A stretch of DNA of 64,000 nucleotides from Candidatus Iainarchaeum sp. (GTDB taxonomy: Archaea; Iainarchaeota; Iainarchaeia; Iainarchaeales; JAGVWC01), in the NCBI GenBank assembly GCA_018304465.1, contig JAGVWC010000009.1, positions 62,001 through 126,000 of the forward strand. The letters run 5' to 3'. The notes under the pieces are model-generated. The model saw only the letters and a list, made by a program, of their open reading frames with translations. It ran no database searches and was not told the origin of the DNA. Position numbers and translations under genes: made by a program. This document shows positions 8,236 through 17,257 of the stretch, piece by piece. Every line of letters begins with the position of its first letter. The stretch's first letter is position 1.

Positions 8236-10125
8236 ATGAAACACGGGTTGCGGTTATTGTTCGCGCTCGTTCTGATTTTGGGTCCCGTGCTCGGACAATC
8301 CCCAGATTCTTCAGTGCTCCCAGGTGAAAACGGCGAGTTTCCAGCTGATCAAGGACCGCCGGAAAACAGTTCGGGCGAACAAGGGCCAGGCCCGCCGGGC
8401 GCAACCGGTCCAGTGCCGCCGGGTTGTTCGACCAACGAAACCGCCGCAGGGGTTTTGGAGATTTCGTGTGAGTTTGACAAAAGCGCGTTTTCGGATTTTG
8501 ATTTGAGCGCACAGGTTCAATCTTGCGCGGATTCGTTTGAAATGATTAATGGCTCGCCGGCGTGCATCGCGCGTGGAAAAACGAGTTTTAAGGAAGCATC
8601 GTGTCCGAGTGCCGGACAGATCAGCGCGTTGAAATCCAAGTGCGACGGCGAACTCAAGGAATTCGTCGACGAAGCGAATTGCAACGCCGTGGTGTGCCTG
8701 CACAGCCAGTTCAAGCAAGAGTTCGACCAAAAAATCGCGGAGACTTTTGGCGAAGAACCGGTCAAGGCCAAAGTGTTTTCGTGCCAAAAAGACGGCGGAA
8801 CTCCGATCATTGTGGGGGAAAACGTGAAATGCCTGCGGCAAATCGACGATCCGGTGCTGGTGGAAAAAAACCTGGGATCGTTGACCGTGGACGACGTGGC
8901 GGGAGCGGCTGACAAACTCGGACAGCTTAAAACCAAGTTGGATACTTTATCGGAAAAGATGTCGACGGCCCAGGAAAAGTTCGAGCAAAACGGAAAAACC
9001 GAGCAAGTGGAAGTGTTCGAATTCGGAAAAGAAAAAATCGCGTTGGTTCAGGATCAGATCAGTCAGATTCAAGAAGCATTGTCCGACCCCGCGGAACTTA
9101 GCGTCTCGGACCGGCAAGAATTGTTAATGGATATTTCGACGATCAAAAAGACGATTTCCGAAGTGACGGTCACCGTGGCCAGCGGAAAAATCGCGTCTGA
9201 AAACGAATTGGCGGACGAGATGTTCGCGCGTCTCGACGCGTATTACGGAACCCCGTGGAAAAACAAAGCGGAGTTCCAAGAGTGGCGCGACCGCGAAAAA
9301 CAAGCCTTTGACATCATCCAAAACTGTGAGCAGTATTCTGCGGCGTCGCCCAAGACTTTCGTTCCGCCAGATCCTGACGCGCGCGTAGTCAAAATCGAAG
9401 TCATGGGACTCGTGGGCACCAAATGCCGTTTCGTGTTGCATTCGGCGCGCGGGGACAAAGCCGAGTTTTTGCTTCCGGGCGAATCGTACCTGGGCTGGAA
9501 CGGACCCGAAAAATTGTTGGGTTTGACCTGCAGCGGCGATTGCGAGTGGATGACTCAGTTACTTGAAATCGTCAAGAATGGAGGTCCGAGTTCCGATCCG
9601 CAGCAGGTTTGCATTCAAAAATGCGTGTACAAGAATTGTTCGGAAGGACATTTCGCGTGCCTGGAAAAAAACCGGGTCGCGTGCGAAGCGGAATGTGGAA
9701 TTGAAAAAGAACCCTTGCCGATCGGGCCCAGTGGAGAGGTCGACAAGTACCCGTTGTGTGTTTCGATGTGCGCTGGAGGTCTGCGGTGCGGCGGTGACAT
9801 TGTTAATGCCACGTGCAGCGAGTGCGAGGAAAAATGCATGACCCAGTACGGCCCCGGCGCGTGGTATGAACGCTGTCTCAACAATGAACAATTACAGGCC
9901 CAAAAAGCCAGATGCGGAAATGGAGAATACGCCGAACCCGTGGAAGAATTCATCAAGGACAAGACGTGTATTACGGGCGTGGTCTGCAAGCAATTCGAAC
10001 CGCCTGCGGGCGACGATCCGGGAACCGGGCCTGACGTCGGCCCGACTGGTCAAGTCGTGTTGCCGGAACTGGAAAACGACTGGGTGTCGGGTTTTCTGGA
10101 TTGGCTCAATGAGTGGTTTGGATGA
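8236..10125 (+). CDS. Large secreted cysteine-rich protein of unknown function
   Basis: A 629-residue exported protein. It has a clear signal peptide (hydrophobic core LLFALVLILGPVLG, residues 5-20), then a Pro/Gly-rich linker. Scattered cysteines fill residues 55-200 and a coiled-coil-like stretch lies around 225-310. A second cysteine-dense region from about 440 to 590 has repeated C-x3-C and C-x2-C spacing, as in CIQKCVYKNC and CSECEEKC. There is no C-terminal membrane anchor; it ends DWLNEWFG. The stop overlaps the following lipoprotein gene as ATGA, so the lipoprotein may tether or assist it. Disulphide-rich extracellular structure is an inference, and I do not recognise a family. Confidence 0.8.
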   Translation: MKHGLRLLFALVLILGPVLGQSPDSSVLPGENGEFPADQGPPENSSGEQGPGPPGATGPVPPGCSTNETAAGVLEISCEFDKSAFSDFDLSAQVQSCADSFEMINGSPACIARGKTSFKEASCPSAGQISALKSKCDGELKEFVDEANCNAVVCLHSQFKQEFDQKIAETFGEEPVKAKVFSCQKDGGTPIIVGENVKCLRQIDDPVLVEKNLGSLTVDDVAGAADKLGQLKTKLDTLSEKMSTAQEKFEQNGKTEQVEVFEFGKEKIALVQDQISQIQEALSDPAELSVSDRQELLMDISTIKKTISEVTVTVASGKIASENELADEMFARLDAYYGTPWKNKAEFQEWRDREKQAFDIIQNCEQYSAASPKTFVPPDPDARVVKIEVMGLVGTKCRFVLHSARGDKAEFLLPGESYLGWNGPEKLLGLTCSGDCEWMTQLLEIVKNGGPSSDPQQVCIQKCVYKNCSEGHFACLEKNRVACEAECGIEKEPLPIGPSGEVDKYPLCVSMCAGGLRCGGDIVNATCSECEEKCMTQYGPGAWYERCLNNEQLQAQKARCGNGEYAEPVEEFIKDKTCITGVVCKQFEPPAGDDPGTGPDVGPTGQVVLPELENDWVSGFLDWLNEWFG

Positions 10126-10424
10126 AAACCGCTTTGATACTGATTGGTTTGATGGGAATTCTACTGCTGGTGGGTTGCACCCAGTATTCACCTCCAGCAA
10201 CGGGAACTGGGGACGACTCGACGCCTCAAACACCGGAAGCGATGATCGGTCAAAACCAGGATTCGAATTCCGGTTCGCAAAGTTCCAGGACTCCTTTGAC
10301 GCCATCGGCTGAACCGGGACTCGAGGCTCCGCCGTCACCTGCGGAACCCACGCCGGAAAACATAGCGAGCGAACTGGACGACTTGATGACCGACTTCGAC
10401 GACGTCGAAACTGATTTGAAGTAA
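10122..10424 (+). CDS. Small lipoprotein
   Basis: A 100-residue predicted lipoprotein. The N-terminus KTALILIGLMGILLLVGC ends in a lipobox-like LVGC, so the cysteine should be lipid-modified. A Ser/Thr/Pro-rich linker follows, then an acidic amphipathic tail (ELDDLMTDFDDVETDLK). ATG 10122 is chosen because it overlaps the upstream stop as ATGA; the ORF track's GTG at 10113 would spoil the signal peptide. Coupling with the cysteine-rich secreted protein suggests they act together at the membrane. Confidence 0.75.
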   Translation: MKTALILIGLMGILLLVGCTQYSPPATGTGDDSTPQTPEAMIGQNQDSNSGSQSSRTPLTPSAEPGLEAPPSPAEPTPENIASELDDLMTDFDDVETDLK

Positions 10425-10750
10425 ACTGGTTAACCATAGCTCCGTTTTGGTGGCGGGATAGTGAAGGCGCTCAACGATTTTTGGAACGCTCTCCGCGTAC
10501 ACGCGGCCAGATACACCTCCAACGAATGGAGTTTTACTACAATTTCATCAAGAATCGGGATGGTGGTATCGAACCACCAGCCGTTAGACTCGACTACGTT
10601 AGATGCCTGCCAAAAACCAGTATAAAACAATGATTCGCCCAACTGCTCGAACAAGCCAGTGCCCTATGGCGCCGGCTCACCAACCGAAAATGTCACCAGT
10701 TCCAAAAGCGATGAGAAACTATTAATAATATTAAATCCAAACTAATTCTG
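10425..10750. other. 326-base gap with a T-arm-like hairpin and a minus-strand ORF
   Basis: No confident gene lies here. The minus strand holds a 74-codon frame (10430-10654) with protein-like features, such as an amphipathic EIVVKLHSLEVYLAACTRR segment, but with an in-frame stop just upstream and no ribosome site. On the same strand GGTGG-TTCGATA-CCACC forms a perfect 5-bp tRNA T-arm-like hairpin, but no matching acceptor or anticodon arm was found. It could be a gene remnant or an uncharacterised RNA. Confidence 0.35.
10721..10735 (+). promoter_or_regulatory. AT-rich TATA element for the glycosidase-like surface protein
   Basis: ATTAATAATATTAAA is centred about 23 bases before ATG 10751, consistent with a leaderless transcript. 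Confidence 0.5.
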
Positions 10751-13700
10751 ATGCGTTTAGTTGTATTGTTTTTTATCGTCGCGATGATGGTGCCAGCGTT
10801 TGGCCAAGTCAACGTGATGGTAAATGACACCCTCGAACCGAATCAAGCGGATGATTTGCGGATCGGATTCCACATCAGTTTTGGTCGAACGCGGTATTCA
10901 GCGGATTTTACGAATAACCTGCTGGGACCCACGAATTTTGAAGATGGCGGCAATTGGGGATTGTTTCAGTATACTGGAGAATGGGGGCTTTCGTCCAATC
11001 CGTCCGGAGTAACGCTTTCATTGGATTCTTCCGCCGGAAATTTCATGCATGGAAAATCAAGCCAGAAAATCGCGGTGACGTCGGGTTCCGCGGTTCCGCT
11101 GAGCATGGGACAATACCAATCGTATAAAGAATTTCAGGTCGGGCCCACGTACGAGTTTTCGTGTTATATGAAACAACAGGGATTAACGCAAAATCCGCGG
11201 CTTCGAATCAGGTATCAGTGTCCGGAAGGACTCGTGGACCGATTTGAGGAATTTCCCGTATCGGATTCGTGGCAAAAATACGCGTTTCGTTTTTCGTTTA
11301 ACCAAAAATGCGCTCCGGCGGACCCCATTCAGGGAAGCGGAAGCAGCACCCGCGTCGATGTATTGAGCACCGGAACGCTTTGGGTGGACAGTTGCCAGTT
11401 GGTGGACCTAAACGATACCACGGACTGGGGGTTGTCGGCGCGGATGATTGAAGCCGTCAAAAAACTTCGCCCGGGAACGATTCGTTGGGGCGGACTCAGC
11501 GCAAACCCGATCGCGCCAAACAACATTATGGTGTCAAACCCTTTCGAAGCGACGTTGTATCAATCCGCGACCGGGGGATACGGCAGTCAGACCATGACTT
11601 TGAACCAGTTCATGAAACTGACCCAATTATCCGGAGCGGATCCGCAATGGGTGCTTTCCCAGCGGTTTTCGATGCAGGATCACACGAATTTTTTCGAGTA
11701 TTTGTTCGGCCCCGAATCGTCGGTGTACGGAAGCAAACGCACGGCGGATGGATACGGACCTTGGACCGGAAAATTCAAAAACTGGTTTTTCGAACTGGGA
11801 AACGAATTGCTGTGCTGTCCGTCGGATTCGTGCACGCCGCTTGCCTCGGGAGCCCCGTTGTGCGCGAATGGTTCGAACCAACTGCTGACCGCGGGCCCGT
11901 ACGCGGACTGGTCAACGGCACGCATCAACCATTTGAAAAACAATCCGCATTGGGATTTAAGCAAAATGAAAGTGGGTTTTGGAACCTGGTATTTTGGAAA
12001 AGAAGCGTACTCGCGTTTGACGTTAACTGAAGAAGCCGCGAACACCAACGGCGGAAAAGGGGATTTTTTGTTGACGGCCGAGTATTATCCGGATAACCCT
12101 TCTGCGTATTACACCACTCCAACCACCAATGCGAGCAAAAACCCGTTTTCTAATGCCACGGATTACTATAATGTGATCATGGGCGAGTCGGCGTACGGCG
12201 AAAAAATCCTGCAATATCACTTGGCGCTCTCGCAAGCCAGTTACACCAAACAATTACCCTATGGTTTTTATGAAGCGGGCGCAGCGGGAACCAAAACCGC
12301 GGGAACCCAGTTCAATCTGGAAACCTCGCAGGGGTTCGGAATATCCGCAGTGGATTTGGCGGTTAACATGCGCCGCATCGGCATGCTGATGATGGGCAGT
12401 TTCGCGTTAAACGGATTGGGTTGGAGCTGGGGATACATGGATAATTACCCCGTGCTCAAAAAACGGCCCAGCTATTATTTGTCGGAAATGTACGGGAGTT
12501 TTACCCGCGGAAAAATGCTGACCACGACGTTGTCCGGAAACATCATGACGTTTGATCCGTACGGTCCTGCCGCCGGCAGCGTGACCATTCCGGGAATGGA
12601 ACGATATCCGCAAACGTATCCGCAAGACGTGCCCGAAATCGCGGTGTACCCATTCAAATACAATAACCGGTATTCGTTTTTGATCATTAACCGAAGCCAA
12701 ACCAACACGATTCCGGTCAGCTTAAGCCTGCCGTACTCGCCGTCGAGTACGGCGCAGATTCATTTCGTGACGGCGGATTCGATCCAGGCCAACAATAACA
12801 CAACGGAAACCGTGAAACTACAGCACCAAACCGTTTCGAATTTTTCGAATAATTACACGGTGCAAGCCAAACCGTTTTCGGCGTACGTCGTCGTTAATTA
12901 CGCGGCGTCCACCACGGTTTGTTTGGATGAAGACCAAGACGGGTACGGAGCAAACGAATACGAAATCGCGCAATGTTCCGCTTCGACCACCAAAGTGGAT
13001 TGTGATGACGTGAATCCCCGCATCAAACCCGATAACTCAAACGCGTTTTGCGACTGTAATCCTTCGGATGGATATTACATCGGCGGATTCGAAATCACGG
13101 ACAGCATCGACAATGATTGCGACGGAACCGTGGATGACTTGAACGGACCGGTTCAGCCGCCGGTTTGTCTTGATTCCGATCATGACAATTACACGAGCGC
13201 CACCTGCGGCGGATCCGACTGCGACGATTCCAACGCGTCGATTCATCCGAACCAGACGGAAGTGTGCTCGGATTTGCGGGACAATGATTGCAACGGAAAA
13301 TCGGATTGTAACGACGCGTCGTGCAGTCAGTTTCCCGCGTGTCTCCAGCTTACCTGTACGGACGCGGATAACGACGGTTACGGCAGCGCGAATCTTTCGC
13401 AATGCGCGAATTCCCAGTTGGATTGCGTGGACACGAATGCCTTGATTAATCCCGGAAGAACCGAAGTCTGTGGAAACGGAGTGGATGAAGACTGTAACGC
13501 CGCAAACGATTTGTGCCCCGCGGGGCCCGCATGCACGCTGAACGCGGATTGTAATTCGGGTTTTTTGTGTTGCAATAGCGCATGTCGGGTCAGCGCGTGT
13601 ACTTCGGATGCCAATTGTAGCGCTGGAAAACGATGCGAAAACCCGGGTACTTGCGCCGCGACTTGCGTCACCGCGCCGCTTCCACCCGTGTGTACGGTGG

Positions 13701-14509
13701 ACGCCAATTGTAGTGGTGGAAAATTGTGTTGTAGCGGCGCGTGCATCACTGCGGCCTGCAGTTCTACCACGCCTTGTCCAACCGGATTCGAATGCAAAGA
13801 AACTGGGTCCTGCGGAGCATATTGTTCGTTGATTCCGTTGAAAAAATTCAAGATTACGACCCCCGCGTTTTTGGTGAACGGCCAGTCCTTTACCGTGAAT
13901 GTAAAAGACGAACTGGGAACCGTTTTGTCCGGAGTACGCGTACAGTACGGAGATGAGAACAAACAAACCGATGGAAATGGATCGGTTTCGTTTGTGGCTA
14001 AAACGGGTAAAACCGTTGTGGAAGTGGCCAAAGACGGGTATCAAACCGCAAAAATCGTAAAATTCATCAAATCCAGCGGAAGCGCGGGACCCAACAACCC
14101 GGTTTCAACGGTTGCGGGAGAAATCCAGTTATCCTTGGTGGATGAAAATATTTTCGTGAATGAAGAATTTGTCGTGATTGTTACGGACGATAATGGCTCG
14201 CCGCTTCCAAACGCCACGATTCGATACGGAAATCAAACAAAGCAAACGGATGAAGAAGGAACCGTTACCCTGACCGCACAAAAAAATGTGGTGGCGATTA
14301 CCGCTTCGAGCGGAGCCAAACGCAGTTCGTTAACTATTTTTCCAAAAACAAACCCTGTGACCCCGGATGGCGGAGAAGAACCGCAACCGGAACCCGGTGC
14401 GATTGACTGGATTGCCGTTGTCGGCGGCATCGCGGTAGTCTTGTTTTTGATCGTGTTGGGTTTACGCGTGTATTACATGGTTCGAAGAAACCAGCCCGCT
14501 AATCCGTGA
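10751..14509 (+). CDS. Surface-anchored glycosidase-like protein with MopE-type repeats
   Basis: A 1252-residue exported protein. The order is: signal peptide (LVVLFFIVAMMVPAFG); a carbohydrate-binding-like beta region (about 45-215); a TIM-barrel-like region with LRPGTIRWGG, FELGNEL and YGFYEAGAAG. The last two resemble the Asn-Glu acid/base and nucleophile Glu sites of clan GH-A, as in GH51 arabinofuranosidases. Next come three acidic repeats of the form D-x-D-x-DGYG...DCDD with a paired CNG/D tail (MopE-like metal binding, about 720-920), cysteine-rich knots, two Ig/carboxypeptidase-regulatory-like domains and a C-terminal membrane helix with a basic end. It probably acts on polysaccharide outside the cell. 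The glycosidase call rests on short motifs. Confidence 0.7.
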   Translation: MRLVVLFFIVAMMVPAFGQVNVMVNDTLEPNQADDLRIGFHISFGRTRYSADFTNNLLGPTNFEDGGNWGLFQYTGEWGLSSNPSGVTLSLDSSAGNFMHGKSSQKIAVTSGSAVPLSMGQYQSYKEFQVGPTYEFSCYMKQQGLTQNPRLRIRYQCPEGLVDRFEEFPVSDSWQKYAFRFSFNQKCAPADPIQGSGSSTRVDVLSTGTLWVDSCQLVDLNDTTDWGLSARMIEAVKKLRPGTIRWGGLSANPIAPNNIMVSNPFEATLYQSATGGYGSQTMTLNQFMKLTQLSGADPQWVLSQRFSMQDHTNFFEYLFGPESSVYGSKRTADGYGPWTGKFKNWFFELGNELLCCPSDSCTPLASGAPLCANGSNQLLTAGPYADWSTARINHLKNNPHWDLSKMKVGFGTWYFGKEAYSRLTLTEEAANTNGGKGDFLLTAEYYPDNPSAYYTTPTTNASKNPFSNATDYYNVIMGESAYGEKILQYHLALSQASYTKQLPYGFYEAGAAGTKTAGTQFNLETSQGFGISAVDLAVNMRRIGMLMMGSFALNGLGWSWGYMDNYPVLKKRPSYYLSEMYGSFTRGKMLTTTLSGNIMTFDPYGPAAGSVTIPGMERYPQTYPQDVPEIAVYPFKYNNRYSFLIINRSQTNTIPVSLSLPYSPSSTAQIHFVTADSIQANNNTTETVKLQHQTVSNFSNNYTVQAKPFSAYVVVNYAASTTVCLDEDQDGYGANEYEIAQCSASTTKVDCDDVNPRIKPDNSNAFCDCNPSDGYYIGGFEITDSIDNDCDGTVDDLNGPVQPPVCLDSDHDNYTSATCGGSDCDDSNASIHPNQTEVCSDLRDNDCNGKSDCNDASCSQFPACLQLTCTDADNDGYGSANLSQCANSQLDCVDTNALINPGRTEVCGNGVDEDCNAANDLCPAGPACTLNADCNSGFLCCNSACRVSACTSDANCSAGKRCENPGTCAATCVTAPLPPVCTVDANCSGGKLCCSGACITAACSSTTPCPTGFECKETGSCGAYCSLIPLKKFKITTPAFLVNGQSFTVNVKDELGTVLSGVRVQYGDENKQTDGNGSVSFVAKTGKTVVEVAKDGYQTAKIVKFIKSSGSAGPNNPVSTVAGEIQLSLVDENIFVNEEFVVIVTDDNGSPLPNATIRYGNQTKQTDEEGTVTLTAQKNVVAITASSGAKRSSLTIFPKTNPVTPDGGEEPQPEPGAIDWIAVVGGIAVVLFLIVLGLRVYYMVRRNQPANP

Positions 14510-15248
14510 ACCGTTGTGAAAGCGCGTGGAATTCGTGTTCCCACAGTTCTTTTGGAAACGTCACGGGTCCCAGCGGAAGAAAACCGGTAGTAAACAATCC
14601 TGTTTGGTCGAGCTGTTTTCCGAACACGAATTCGAAGTACCCGGGCAAATGCGCGTATTCGCGGATGACCATGCGAATGTGGTACGGTGACAGGAATTTT
14701 CCGTGATGTGACAATAATTCGAATTCGTGGCTTGCGAAAAAATCGAGAAAACCGTGAAGAGATTCTTTGGGCTGGGATAATTCGCGTTGGTTGGATACGC
14801 CGGGCTTGTGAAGGGATTCGCACACGATGTTTCCGGCGCCATCCGAAAAAACGCTTCCGACAAAACCGTTTCCCGGATTCGTGATCTGGGTCGTGACCAG
14901 ATAAGAATAATCCAACAGAACCGACGGGTTGTTGGCGATCCATTTTTCGACTTCCGAAAACGATTTTACGCCAAACAAGTATCCTTTGGTTAATTGCGGC
15001 GTGCGTTCTCGGTCCGAGGGTTCAAAAATAAACAAGCATGGAGAAAACTGGTTGACGAATACGCGTATTTTTTCCTGCAACTGCAAAAGATCCGACGGGT
15101 TTTTAGGGGAAAAAGATTCCCATTTCACGGTTGAAAGACCCAACGCCAGAATTTTTTCATAAACGTCGGTCGTTGAAGCCGCGTTTTGAATCGATTTGTT
15201 TTGACCCGCTTTTTGCAACGCGTTTTCCCATTGATTCCACGTGGCCAT
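14499..15248 (-). CDS. Hypothetical protein
   Basis: A 249-residue protein that I do not recognise. It looks soluble and globular, with alternating strands and helices (CLFIFEPSDRER, FGVKSFSEVEKWI, SYLVTTQITNPGNGFVGSVF), no signal peptide and no membrane segment. Its last codons overlap the tail of the convergent surface protein gene by 11 bases. It stands alone on this strand, separated by about 140 bases from the SDR-like gene. Confidence 0.65.
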   Translation of the reverse strand: MATWNQWENALQKAGQNKSIQNAASTTDVYEKILALGLSTVKWESFSPKNPSDLLQLQEKIRVFVNQFSPCLFIFEPSDRERTPQLTKGYLFGVKSFSEVEKWIANNPSVLLDYSYLVTTQITNPGNGFVGSVFSDGAGNIVCESLHKPGVSNQRELSQPKESLHGFLDFFASHEFELLSHHGKFLSPYHIRMVIREYAHLPGYFEFVFGKQLDQTGLFTTGFLPLGPVTFPKELWEHEFHALSQRFTD

Positions 15249-15387
15249 ATCGTTTTTTCGAAGACCAAAAAATTATTAATTCAGTTGACTGGTTCAACCT
15301 TTGGATCCGAAGGAAAAATTTTCGAAAAAATCCTTTTCAACCAAAAACCGTTTTTTTAACAGGGTTGATTCGATGTCGTTCCCTTTG

Positions 15388-16191
15388 TCAGTTTCTTTTC
15401 ATGCGCGATTTTTTCAGCGCTTTTGTTCTAGAGCAGCCCATTTCTTTTAGCCAGCGCGCTTTGAGGCTCGCATGATCCTGGAAAAATCCAGAATGATAAT
15501 TTGGATTGGGGCGAAAAATGTCGATTTCCTGCCAAAACAGGCTGGTGTCCAAAAGGGGGCGCAAGCTTGCCGCCGCGACCTGATAGCAACGCAGCCAGTA
15601 ACGTTTGTCGGCAAATGGACGCTCGCCGTGTTTTTCCGTGCTGCCAACATTGATGAATACGCCACGCACGTTCCCTCGAACTTGGTTTCGAATATATTCG
15701 CGGAGCAGGTTCTTGGATTTTGAGTAGGATTGCCACCATGGAACGACAAAACGGTCACTGATTGATCCGAAGGCGCACAGCGTCAGGACGTTTTTTTTTC
15801 TCTTACCCCAAGATTTTGCTCGCTTCAGAAGTGGCTCTGTCAAGTTTTTGAATCCAGAAAAATTACTGGAAAAGACGTCGTCGTCAATGCCATCGCGATC
15901 CGCATCATATTTGGGCCGTCCGGTCTTTTCGAAAAAGAATGGTCCAATGGCATATACCAGTATGATTTCACGATAATGCCGAAGCGGAAGATCGGAAATG
16001 AACCGTTCGGAACTCTGGGAATCAAGAACGTTCACCGCATACAGGTTTTTTTTTGGATCCGCGGTGTTTTGGGAAATACCGACACATTGTGTGTTCGGAA
16101 GCGAACCTAGAAAACGCGAAAACGTTTCACCCATCTTGCCGCGTGCGCCGGCGACAATAACGAGTCGAAAGGATTCTTTTGCTTGCGCCAT
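15388..16191 (-). CDS. NAD(P)-binding SDR-like / epimerase-like protein
   Basis: A 267-residue Rossmann protein. VIVAGARGKMGETFSRFLG is a glycine-rich dinucleotide-binding loop. A hydrophobic strand ending LTLCAFGSIS and the segment SYSKSKNLLREY follow, giving the Ser and Tyr-x3-Lys arrangement of short-chain dehydrogenases. The C-terminal half is basic and ends with a Lys/Arg-rich tail. The substrate is unknown. The acidic insert KYDADRDGIDDDVF after the fourth strand is unusual for the family. It is divergently arranged with the winged-helix regulator downstream of 16282, sharing a 90-base intergenic region. Confidence 0.65.
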   Translation of the reverse strand: MAQAKESFRLVIVAGARGKMGETFSRFLGSLPNTQCVGISQNTADPKKNLYAVNVLDSQSSERFISDLPLRHYREIILVYAIGPFFFEKTGRPKYDADRDGIDDDVFSSNFSGFKNLTEPLLKRAKSWGKRKKNVLTLCAFGSISDRFVVPWWQSYSKSKNLLREYIRNQVRGNVRGVFINVGSTEKHGERPFADKRYWLRCYQVAAASLRPLLDTSLFWQEIDIFRPNPNYHSGFFQDHASLKARWLKEMGCSRTKALKKSRMKRN

Positions 16192-16250
16192 ACTTAAATT
16201 CGGTTATCTTCCCTATTCTACTTCCCGTTCAAGCGGTTTTTAACCGTTTA

Positions 16251-16258
16251 GTTTAAAT
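16251..16258 (+). promoter_or_regulatory. TATA-box-like element for the winged-helix gene
   Basis: GTTTAAAT is centred about 27 bases before ATG 16282. This supports ATG 16282 rather than the TTG at 16258 used by the ORF track. Confidence 0.45.
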
Positions 16259-16281
16259 TGTTCGACAGGCCACTTGTTCTA

Positions 16282-17136
16282 ATGCCCTTGGAATTTGTCT
16301 TGCCATTCGGAAAAAAAAGCGGCCTGAAAAACTTGATTTTCAGCATTCTGGCCAATGAACACCCCTTGCGTCTCATCAACCTGGTTACGCGTATCCGTCG
16401 ACGGTACGGAAAAGAGGTTTCGTTCCAAGCCGTGCGCAAAGCGGTGCTTGGACTCGTAGAGGAAGGTATTTTGGTGCGCGAGGAAAACAGGTATTCAATT
16501 GACAAGGCATGGTTGCGCGGAATCAAACAGTCAGTTGACGCATTGTACGCGGACCTGAACGAGGAAAAAAGCACCGCAAAGCGGACGGAATCGATTCGAG
16601 GAGAAGTATCGATTTTTTCCTTCGATTCGCTTAACTCCATGGTGTTGTTTTGGCAAGATATAATTTCGAACTGGTTTTCATCCTTCAAAAAAGGTGATTA
16701 CAACATGAATTGCTACCAGGCCGCACATGCATGGGAAAGCTTACTTCACTTGGAACGCGAAAAGACGGTAATGGGCCAGTTGCGCAAAAAGAGAATCAAA
16801 AGCGTGATTGTCTGTATGGGCAATACGCCATTAGACCACAACATCATGCGTTTTTACAAAAAAATCGGGGTCAAAATGGTCATTCGACCGTCATTTTCGC
16901 AGTTTGATCGTGGGCATTATTTGGCAACATACGGCGATCTCGTAGTGCAAACCCAGTACCCGGGCGAAATTATGCGCGCCCTTGAACGCTTTTTCAAGAA
17001 AAACAAGTCTCTTGAAGACCTTGACCTGAAAGCATTGTCGGACATCGCCAACCAAAAATGCGCCTTGAAACTCACGGTAATCAAAAACCTTGAAATGGCA
17101 CGACAACTCAATCGTTCGATTATGGCCGTGCCTTAA
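16282..17136 (+). CDS. Winged-helix DNA-binding protein with unknown C-terminal domain
   Basis: A 284-residue protein. The first 80 residues (SGLKNLIFSILANEHPLRL, VSFQAVRKAVLGLVEEGILVREENRYSID) form a typical winged-helix with recognition helix and wing. The remaining part is an alpha/beta domain with SVIVCMGNTPLDHNIMRFYKK and a MAR-like tail, possibly sensing a ligand. I cannot name the effector. It is the last gene before the first tRNA-derived repeat at 17180, so it marks the left border of the accessory island. Confidence 0.7.
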   Translation: MPLEFVLPFGKKSGLKNLIFSILANEHPLRLINLVTRIRRRYGKEVSFQAVRKAVLGLVEEGILVREENRYSIDKAWLRGIKQSVDALYADLNEEKSTAKRTESIRGEVSIFSFDSLNSMVLFWQDIISNWFSSFKKGDYNMNCYQAAHAWESLLHLEREKTVMGQLRKKRIKSVIVCMGNTPLDHNIMRFYKKIGVKMVIRPSFSQFDRGHYLATYGDLVVQTQYPGEIMRALERFFKKNKSLEDLDLKALSDIANQKCALKLTVIKNLEMARQLNRSIMAVP

Positions 17137-17179
17137 TTGAAAAAAAAAGCACGGTTGAAGGGATATGACTTTTACAGCA

Positions 17180-17197
17180 TTAGCCCCGGAGAAAATA
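17180..17197 (+). repeat. att-like repeat A
   Basis: TTAGCCCCGGAGAAAATA. It is identical over 18 bases to repeat B and matches the tRNA-Gln 3' end (minus strand) except for one substitution in the first 13 bases. Interpreted as an attachment-site scar at the left end of the island. Confidence 0.6.
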
Positions 17198-17257
17198 CAT
17201 CTGAAACTGTGCAAAAAAGAGTTTCCGAAACAAATTCTCCAGGCACTTGGAAATTGA

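Noticed and set aside
10430-10654. Complete minus-strand tRNA at the T-arm-like hairpin
   Set aside because: No matching 5' acceptor strand (TCGGGAT) or anticodon arm lies at the needed distance.
13037-14044. Long minus-strand ORF (335 aa) opposite the surface protein
   Set aside because: It is the antisense shadow of the DCDD/Cys-rich coding region and its translation is low-complexity (Arg/Ile/Val runs).
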